Shown here: one piece after another, positions 1 to 4,489 of the stretch
How the letters are laid out: each line of letters opens with the position of its first letter
How positions within the stretch are numbered: position 1 is the stretch's first letter
From: an archaeon
Lineage (GTDB): Archaea > Undinarchaeota > Undinarchaeia > Undinarchaeales > JALTGF01
Length of the DNA: 5,186 nt
Reading direction: 5' to 3'
NCBI GenBank assembly: GCA_027077325.1
Contig: JALTGF010000018.1
Span: 1 to 5,186 of the forward strand
Made by a program: the position numbers and the translations under genes
Notes under the pieces: generated by a model
What the model was told of the DNA's origin: nothing
The model's input: the letters and a program-made list of their open reading frames with translations, nothing else
Database searches by the model: none

Positions 1-578
1 GGGTTAGTGAAACGCATGCAGAATCTTCTAATGAAAAAATCGTTCCCATAAGAGTAAATGAAAATCTTTACATGATGTCAATTGCATTTCTAACTGAAAA
101 GCAAAACGAGGCAGTCATATGGCGCGGCCCCTTAAAGTCGAAGTTAATTATGCAATTTGTAAACGATGTTTCCTGGCCTAAACTTGACTTTTTAGTCGCT
201 GACCTTCCCCCAGGAACTGGTGATGAGACAATAACAATAATGCAATTGCTTAAGGAAAACTCTGGAGCAATAATTGTTTCAACGCCGCAAGAAGTTTCAA
301 TAATGGATGCAAAGAAGGCAATTAACCTCTGCAAAAACTTTAATGTTGAAATTCTTGGATTAATTGAAAACATGTCAGGAGAGATTTTTGGGAAAGGAAA
401 AGTTAAGGAACTTGCACAAAAAGAAAATGTGAAATTTCTTGGAAGCTTAGGCATGAGCAAGGAAATTAACAATTTTTCAAATGCTGGAAAGCCATTTGTT
501 TCAGACAAAAACTTAGCAGCAACAAAAGAGTTTAAAGAAATTGTTGAAAATTTAGGATTTCTTGACTCTCCTCTTTAA
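1..578 (+). CDS. mrp: Mrp/NBP35-family P-loop ATPase, C-terminal part (5' end outside window)
   Basis: The reading frame is open from the left edge (first full codon at base 3) to the TAA at 576-578, giving 191 residues; the ATG at 72 is internal. The Walker A region lies upstream of the window. Family signatures are the AVIWRGP segment (nt 111-131), the DLPPGTGDE Walker B/switch motif (nt 201-227), the TPQEV strand and the IENMSG element (nt 363-380). Proteins of this family (Mrp, ApbC, NBP35) are cytosolic ATPases that carry and transfer Fe-S clusters, using a CxxC pair just after ENMSG. Here that loop is absent: ENMSG runs straight into EIFGKGK, and the only cysteine in the visible part is in an unrelated helix (INLCKN). 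The family call is secure, but the Fe-S carrier role is doubtful for this copy. The 3' end overlaps the convergent nob1 gene by 27 bases. Confidence 0.9.
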   Translation, partial: VSETHAESSNEKIVPIRVNENLYMMSIAFLTEKQNEAVIWRGPLKSKLIMQFVNDVSWPKLDFLVADLPPGTGDETITIMQLLKENSGAIIVSTPQEVSIMDAKKAINLCKNFNVEILGLIENMSGEIFGKGKVKELAQKENVKFLGSLGMSKEINNFSNAGKPFVSDKNLAATKEFKEIVENLGFLDSPL

Positions 579-1004
579 CTTTGTCCCGCAAACCTCGCAA
601 ATGCCAGGACCTTTGTATTTCCTAAAGCACGCAGGGCAGTACCACTCCCACTCAAAAACCTTTTTAATCCCAACTTCTCCAACTGGTATAAAGTTAATGC
701 CTATTTTTTTTGCAATATTTTGGATTCCATAGTCATCAGTTGCAATTTCCCCCTTGAATTCCAGGGCAAGGGCAATAATCTCAATATCTGTTTTTGATAG
801 TGTGTCTCTTGTTTTCAATATCTCTTTCTTGACCTTTTCAATGAACCTCTCTTTTGGAATTCTCTGCTCAACTCTCTCAATTGGAATTACATTAGCCCTC
901 TTTCCAATCTCGTCAATAACATTTGGGGATGTAATTAATCGCCCTTTAATTAGGTTAATTGGAATGCCATTAATAATTGCGCTTGCATCAAGTATTATGT
1001 TCAT
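552..1004 (-). CDS. nob1: rRNA maturation endonuclease Nob1 (PIN domain plus zinc ribbon)
   Basis: The 150-residue protein begins with a PIN nuclease domain. Its acidic metal-binding residues are visible as D6 (ILDASA), E32 (VIDEI), D73 (SKTDIEIIALA) and D90/D91 (ATDDYGI). A C-terminal zinc ribbon follows with C123-x2-C126 and C136-x2-C139, then a basic tail (KLKRRVKK). This order is that of archaeal Nob1, which cuts the 3' end of pre-16S rRNA during late maturation of the small ribosomal subunit. The length is at the short end for archaeal Nob1, but nothing essential appears missing. The start codon overlaps the stop of the upstream phosphoesterase as ATGA (1001-1004) and no good Shine-Dalgarno is seen, so translation is probably coupled to that gene. 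Other PIN proteins are toxins or VapC-like, but the zinc ribbon and basic tail argue against that. Confidence 0.92.
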   Translation of the reverse strand: MNIILDASAIINGIPINLIKGRLITSPNVIDEIGKRANVIPIERVEQRIPKERFIEKVKKEILKTRDTLSKTDIEIIALALEFKGEIATDDYGIQNIAKKIGINFIPVGEVGIKKVFEWEWYCPACFRKYKGPGICEVCGTKLKRRVKKS

Positions 1005-1933
1005 GTTCGTTTTTTTGTATTAAGAATTCCTGAAAGTGACCTCAATTCTATTTTCCCATCCTCATAAATTGCAAGAAATGTGCCAACATCATACCTATTC
1101 AGTCTTAGAAACTCAACTAGTTCTGAAGAAGAATACCAGCATCCTGAATTTGCAAATATTTTTCTTTTGTTCATCCCTCTATGGACATACACCTTATCAA
1201 ACATCCACGCATCATGCGTGTGCCCAAATATAAAGTAATCATAATTTGGGAATTTTTTCTCCCTTGTCTCTAAGTATTCTTTAATTACTTTTTCCACATA
1301 TACCTGTTCATTTCTTATTAATGCACCGGTTCTTGCGCCTTTTCTGCCTTCTTTTATCCAATTAATTATCTCATGAATTGTTTCCCATCTCCCTGAAATT
1401 AGCTCTTCTACATCTGGTGCATCTTGGCCAAGGTTGTAAAAAAATTCATATGGCTTAATTAGGTCTTTCTCCTCTAATACGTCCTTTTGGAGAGAACTGT
1501 AAATGTCCTCACCTTTCTTTGGGATTATCTGCATTTCTTTTCCAAAGTGATGTCCGTGTGTTAAGAAAAACTTGCCCTTATTGTACTTAAATTCATAGTC
1601 AGGATAAACAATTTTGTTAAACGGGTTCTTTCCAAACTTTCTTTTTAGCCACCTCTCTGCATCAATTCTCGTTAGGTGGTGGTCATGATTTCCGATAACA
1701 TAGGTGGTGTTGTAGTTTGAAATTTCTTCAATAAACTTTCTGGACTCCCTGACTGCTTTTTCTTCCTTTGCAACCCAAAAGTCAAAGACATCGCCTAATA
1801 GGATTATCTCATCAATTGGATCCATTGCATCTAATATGGAGAGAATCTCAAAAAATCGGCTAAATGATTTTTTTCTTGTTAAAATTGCATCTCTCCCTAT
1901 TCCAAAATGGGTATCTGAGATCACTATTTTCAT
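1001..1933 (-). CDS. calcineurin-like metallophosphoesterase, LpxH-like motif set
   Basis: This 310-residue protein shows the complete dimetal phosphoesterase motif series: D7-x-H9 (SDTHFG), GDVFD at 47-51, GNHDHH at 81-86, THGHH at 125-129 and GHTH at 237-240, followed by NSGCW at 262-266. All expected metal ligands are present, so it should be an active hydrolase acting in the cytosol or at the membrane face; no signal peptide or membrane helix is seen. The GDVFDFW and GNHDHH forms resemble the LpxH group (UDP-diacylglucosamine hydrolases), but archaea do not make lipid A, so the substrate is unknown. Between the fourth and fifth motifs, residues about 140-230 form a charged, mostly helical insert that could be a substrate cap. 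The start is well placed because the first beta strand and D-x-H begin immediately. It is the first gene of a pair with nob1 and has its own BRE/TATA promoter. Confidence 0.87.
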   Translation of the reverse strand: MKIVISDTHFGIGRDAILTRKKSFSRFFEILSILDAMDPIDEIILLGDVFDFWVAKEEKAVRESRKFIEEISNYNTTYVIGNHDHHLTRIDAERWLKRKFGKNPFNKIVYPDYEFKYNKGKFFLTHGHHFGKEMQIIPKKGEDIYSSLQKDVLEEKDLIKPYEFFYNLGQDAPDVEELISGRWETIHEIINWIKEGRKGARTGALIRNEQVYVEKVIKEYLETREKKFPNYDYFIFGHTHDAWMFDKVYVHRGMNKRKIFANSGCWYSSSELVEFLRLNRYDVGTFLAIYEDGKIELRSLSGILNTKKRT

Positions 1934-1952
1934 AACTATACTATCTTGCTCA

Positions 1953-1970
1953 GCATATATTAAATTTCCT
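1953..1970 (-). promoter_or_regulatory. BRE/TATA promoter for the phosphoesterase-nob1 operon
   Basis: Read on the minus strand, a purine-rich BRE-like AGGAAA (1970-1965) is followed by a TATA-like TTTAATATA (about 1964-1956). The centre of the TATA element is about 27 bases from the A of the phosphoesterase ATG at 1933. This is the spacing from TATA box to transcription start in archaea, so the mRNA is probably leaderless. The assignment rests on base pattern and position only. Confidence 0.6.
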
Positions 1971-1987
1971 CCAAAACATTTTTATAC
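1971..1987 (+). promoter_or_regulatory. BRE/TATA promoter for aIF5A
   Basis: CCAAAACA (1971-1978, BRE-like) is followed by TTTTTATAC (1979-1987, TATA-like). A start about 26 bases from the box centre would fall near 2009, leaving a leader of roughly 10 bases before the ATG at 2019. A second TATA-like TTTATA at 1996-2001 would place the start inside the gene, so it is less likely to be the working box. The BRE abuts that of the divergent promoter. Confidence 0.55.
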
Positions 1988-1996
1988 TGGTGCTCT

Positions 1997-2014
1997 TTAT
2001 AGAAATTTCTATAA
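1997..2014. promoter_or_regulatory. perfect 18-bp palindrome, candidate operator of aIF5A
   Basis: TTATAGAAATTTCTATAA is its own reverse complement over all 18 bases. It sits between the TATA box (1979-1987) and the ATG (2019) and covers the predicted transcription start. That is a typical position for a dimeric repressor site in archaea. As it consists mostly of A and T, chance occurrence in an AT-rich genome is possible, and no regulator is identified. Confidence 0.4.
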
Positions 2015-2018
2015 TAAA

Positions 2019-2465
2019 ATGACAACAAGCTCTGTAATTGTAACAAGATTAAAGAAAGGGGATTTATTCCTGCTTGAGGGGCAAGGAGATGAAATATTTC
2101 GGGTAAAAGGTGTTTCTGTGTCTGCTCCTGGAAAGCATGGGCACGCAAAAGTTAGGATTTCCTACGAGAATCTCCTAACTGGAAGCGGCGGTGAGATCAC
2201 TTACTCAGGACATAAGGAAGTTGAAAAGCCAGTTATTGAAAAAGAGCGAGCACAAGTAATCTCAATAACTCCTGGAGTAAAATCGCCAGATCCAAAAATT
2301 CCACCAAAGCCGGCAATAGTTCAACTAATGAATCTTGAAACCTATGAAACATATGAACTGCCTGTTCCGCCAGAAATTCCGGAAGATTCTCTAACGGCAG
2401 GAGTTGAACTAGAGGTAAGGTCTTATGGTAGCAAGAAGTGGATTGAAAGGATTGTCCCAGCGTAA
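2019..2465 (+). CDS. eif5A: translation factor aIF5A (hypusine-containing)
   Basis: The 148-residue protein has the two-domain aIF5A layout. The N-terminal SH3-like domain carries the hypusine loop PGKHGHAK (residues 37-44), with K39 as the lysine expected to be modified. It ends at the family-typical PVIEKERAQVISI (71-83). The C-terminal OB-fold starts at VQLMNLETYETYELPVP (101-117). The factor binds the ribosomal E site and relieves stalling, notably at proline runs, in the cytosol. Two oddities are visible. The residue before PGKHG is A36, where many homologues have lysine. The link between the domains is extended by a proline-rich stretch (residues about 84-99, with PDPKIPPKP), making the protein longer than the usual 125-140 residues. 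The start at 2019 is chosen because upstream in-frame codons are the antisense of the phosphoesterase gene and the promoter lies at 1971-1987. Confidence 0.95.
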   Translation: MTTSSVIVTRLKKGDLFLLEGQGDEIFRVKGVSVSAPGKHGHAKVRISYENLLTGSGGEITYSGHKEVEKPVIEKERAQVISITPGVKSPDPKIPPKPAIVQLMNLETYETYELPVPPEIPEDSLTAGVELEVRSYGSKKWIERIVPA

Positions 2466-2466
2466 A

Positions 2467-2480
2467 GGAAAAATATATTA
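2467..2480 (+). promoter_or_regulatory. BRE/TATA promoter for the small membrane protein-SpoIIM-like operon
   Basis: GGAAAA (2467-2472) runs into AATATATTA (2472-2480), beginning two bases after the aIF5A stop codon. The box centre is about 29 bases before the ATG at 2505, which predicts a leaderless or nearly leaderless transcript. No T-rich terminator is visible between aIF5A and this box, so read-through from aIF5A may also feed the operon. Confidence 0.6.
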
Positions 2481-2504
2481 TACCCCCTTAATTAAAGTGA
2501 ACAT

Positions 2505-2651
2505 ATGGTCGTTGATATCTTGATCTTCCTAACAATTCTAGTACCCACTTCTATACTGGTCTATAAAATTTTAAAAACTATAACTAAGGTGATCTTCTTT
2601 GGGATAGCAATATTCATTGCATATCTCCTCTTAAAGTTCCTACTCCTATAA
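2505..2651 (+). CDS. small two-helix membrane protein (48 residues), unknown function
   Basis: An ATG at 2505 opens a 48-codon frame ending in TAA at 2649-2651. The protein is almost wholly hydrophobic: helix 1 spans about residues 4-20, a short basic turn KILKTITK about 21-28, and helix 2 about 29-48, ending in LLLKFLLL. Both ends are therefore predicted on the same side of the membrane, and the basic turn suggests a cytoplasmic loop. Support for it being real comes from the good BRE/TATA box 29 bases upstream, its filling an otherwise empty 185-base gap, and its stop sharing one base with the next start (TAATG). That junction implies coupled translation with the SpoIIM-like protein and a possible partner role. 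I do not recognise a family. Confidence 0.7.
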   Translation: MVVDILIFLTILVPTSILVYKILKTITKVIFFGIAIFIAYLLLKFLLL

Positions 2652-3556
2652 TGGTCCTAGAATCTATCCTTTCAGCAAGAGAAGTTGAAAAACAACCGAT
2701 AGTCACTTTTTTTCTTGGTTTTGGTATTTCCTCTTTGGCTGTGTGGCTTGCATACTACATTTTTCCAAAAGAAGCAAGTAATTGGTTTCTGTTCTTAACT
2801 TCAATTGCGCTTGAACCTTTAATCATCCGCATTTTTTATATAGAGGAGCAAAAAGAGGAAAAACTTACAAAAGAGACACTATGGGAACGACATGATGATG
2901 TCATCCTGGATTATTTATTTTTGTTTTTTGGGATGGTAATATCTTTTTCATTTTGGTTTACAATTGTCCCACAATCTATTTCCAGTCTAATGTTCAAAAA
3001 CCAAATCTCAGAAATTATGCGCATCCAAAGCCTTAGGACTGCCTTAACTGGCGGGCTCATTGGAACTGGCGCAATTCTTGTAGTCCATCCTGCTACAGGA
3101 GTAACTGCATATGTGTCTAGCAAAATAAATCTTTTCAAGTTCATATTTGTCAATAATTCCCGTTTGTTGTTCTTGTTTGTTGCATTTTCCTTTTTGTTTG
3201 GGGCAGGGGCAATATTACTCTTAACCTGGAATGCAGCTGTCGTTGGTGTTGCAATTGGAAACTTGGTTAAGGGCTCAATTGTTGAGGCAGCAGCGGCTTT
3301 TCAAAAATCAATTGTTTACTTTAAGGTTTTACCAGTGAGTTTCCTGGCATTTTTTGTTCATGGAATATTTGAGGTACTTGGCTACTTTGTGGGAGCAATT
3401 GCTGGCGGGATTTTGTCTGTTTCTCTCGTAAGAAGGCACTATATGAGCCCACATTTTAATAGGGTTCTCTTAGATGTTGTTTTGCTTTTTGGGCTTGCAC
3501 TTATCTTAATTGTAATTGGTGCATTTATAGAAGTTTACATAACGCCTGCTCTCTAA
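2651..3556 (+). CDS. SpoIIM/DUF95-like integral membrane protein
   Basis: The 301-residue protein is polytopic. Likely membrane segments lie at about 16-38, 45-63, 87-107, 132-155 (weaker, glycine-rich), 170-192, 193-206, 228-258 and 272-297. The C-terminal half carries SpoIIM/DUF95 features: NNSR leading into a glycine-rich helix, a VHGIFEVLGYFVGAIAGG segment (236-253) matching the family HG-x-x-E element, and a final helix ending IEVYITPAL. The N-terminal half, with a charged loop at about 65-83 (EEQKEEKL...), has less obvious similarity. In endospore formers SpoIIM belongs to a peptidoglycan-remodelling membrane complex. Archaea lack that wall, so the role here is unknown, perhaps scaffold or transport. 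It is the second gene of a coupled pair with the 48-residue protein. No Shine-Dalgarno precedes its ATG, consistent with re-initiation at TAATG. Its stop overlaps the convergent exchanger gene by 4 bases. Confidence 0.75.
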   Translation: MVLESILSAREVEKQPIVTFFLGFGISSLAVWLAYYIFPKEASNWFLFLTSIALEPLIIRIFYIEEQKEEKLTKETLWERHDDVILDYLFLFFGMVISFSFWFTIVPQSISSLMFKNQISEIMRIQSLRTALTGGLIGTGAILVVHPATGVTAYVSSKINLFKFIFVNNSRLLFLFVAFSFLFGAGAILLLTWNAAVVGVAIGNLVKGSIVEAAAAFQKSIVYFKVLPVSFLAFFVHGIFEVLGYFVGAIAGGILSVSLVRRHYMSPHFNRVLLDVVLLFGLALILIVIGAFIEVYITPAL

Positions 3557-4470
3557 ATTATCTGAAGCAAAATGAATATGGCATAAATTGCTAAAAATAC
3601 CGCCCCTTCTTTTCTTGAAAGTTCCCACTTGGTTCTCATAAATACCAGCAGTAACCCTGCAAGTATCACCATAATTGGGACATCTACAAAATTTATTTCA
3701 TGTGAACTCATCACTGGTCGAACTATAGCAGATATTGCAAGCACCCCTGCAATGTTGAATATGTTGCTTCCAATTATGTTTCCAATTGCCATTTGCTTAA
3801 ATCCTTTCTTGCCTGCTGAAAGAGAAACCGAGAGTTCAGGAAGCGAAGTTCCAATTGCAATTGCCGTAGCGCTTATGACAATCTCACTGATATTGAATAT
3901 ACTTGCAATTGATATTGTGGAGTCCACAAGAATCCTGCTTCCAAGTATGACTCCAGCAACACCTATCGTGAAAACAAGAAACTCTTTTTTTATGTCATAC
4001 CCTGGGACTACGTATTTGGCTAACTTTCTTCGGTGCTTAACCAAATCCCCTAGGTAAACACCTATAAACACTAGCAAAAAACTGCCTTCTATCCGCCCAA
4101 CTCCATTATAAATGTAAATTGCTGCTACAATCATTAATACGAACATAATTGATGCTTCTTCAAGATTTTTCTTGTCAACCAGAGTGGGCGTAATTATTAG
4201 GGATATCCCAAGGACAAGCCCAATGTTTGCAATGTTTGAGCCAACCACATTCCCAATTGAAATCCCTCCTGAATTTAGGGCAGAAGCAGTAACTGAAACA
4301 GCAAGTTCCGGAAGAGAAGTTGAAATTGCCACCAGAGTTAGCCCTATAACGAGATTTGAAACCCCAAAATATTTTGCAATTCTCTCTGCCTTTATTGTTG
4401 TCCAGTCGGCACCTTTAAGCAATATTACAAGGCCAATTATGAACAGAAGAATGCTCAAAATCGGTCTCAT
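3553..4470 (-). CDS. CaCA-family cation/Ca2+ exchanger (Na+/Ca2+ antiporter type)
   Basis: The 305-residue membrane protein has the inverted two-repeat, ten-helix plan of CaCA exchangers. Repeat alpha-1 has GLTLVAISTSLPE (43-55) and GNVVGSN (73-79); alpha-2 has SATAIAIGTSLPE (200-212) and GNIIGSN (230-236). The essential acidic residues E55 and E212 are both present. The two halves are joined by a basic linker (about 144-162, with KHRRK), expected in the cytoplasm. Helices lie at about 3-20, 37-63, 70-95, 106-121, 127-143, 163-182, 195-219, 226-250, 262-279 and 288-305. Such proteins expel Ca2+ in exchange for Na+ (or H+) across the cell membrane; the exact ions cannot be read here. Length is normal and the gene intact. 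It follows the CPA2 antiporter gene by 13 bases, so the two are probably one ion-homeostasis operon. Confidence 0.92.
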   Translation of the reverse strand: MRPILSILLFIIGLVILLKGADWTTIKAERIAKYFGVSNLVIGLTLVAISTSLPELAVSVTASALNSGGISIGNVVGSNIANIGLVLGISLIITPTLVDKKNLEEASIMFVLMIVAAIYIYNGVGRIEGSFLLVFIGVYLGDLVKHRRKLAKYVVPGYDIKKEFLVFTIGVAGVILGSRILVDSTISIASIFNISEIVISATAIAIGTSLPELSVSLSAGKKGFKQMAIGNIIGSNIFNIAGVLAISAIVRPVMSSHEINFVDVPIMVILAGLLLVFMRTKWELSRKEGAVFLAIYAIFILLQII

Positions 4471-4483
4471 CTTATTAGTTATC

Positions 4484-4489
4484 TCACCT
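4484..4489 (-). promoter_or_regulatory. Shine-Dalgarno site of the CaCA exchanger, overlapping the upstream stop
   Basis: On the minus strand AGGTGA (4489-4484) matches the archaeal and bacterial anti-Shine-Dalgarno complement and is 13 bases from the ATG at 4470. Its last three bases are the TGA stop of the CPA2 antiporter. Ribosomes ending on the first gene would therefore release onto the site for the second. It is the only clear Shine-Dalgarno I found in the window; the other starts are leaderless-like or stop/start coupled. Confidence 0.55.

Noticed and set aside
72..74. ATG at 72 as the start of the Mrp-type gene.
   Set aside because: The frame stays open to the left edge with family-like residues before it, and the Walker A part must lie upstream, so this is an internal methionine.
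1008..1017. T-run on the plus strand near 1010 as a terminator.
   Set aside because: No plus-strand gene ends there; on the coding strand it is simply the lysine-rich tail of the phosphoesterase.
1206..1220. Inverted repeat CACGCAT-C-ATGCGTG, a 7-bp stem with a 1-base centre.
   Set aside because: It lies inside the phosphoesterase gene over the conserved GHTHDAW codons; the bases are set by the protein and a 1-base loop cannot form a hairpin.
1836..2018. N-terminal extension of aIF5A upstream of the ATG at 2019.
   Set aside because: The in-frame codons there are antisense to the phosphoesterase gene and the BRE/TATA promoter lies within the stretch; aIF5A homologues begin near the 2019 start.
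2505..2680. Similar openings of the small protein (MVVDIL) and the SpoIIM-like protein (MVLESIL) as a duplication.
   Set aside because: The resemblance covers only a few residues and ends at once; it is best explained by chance.
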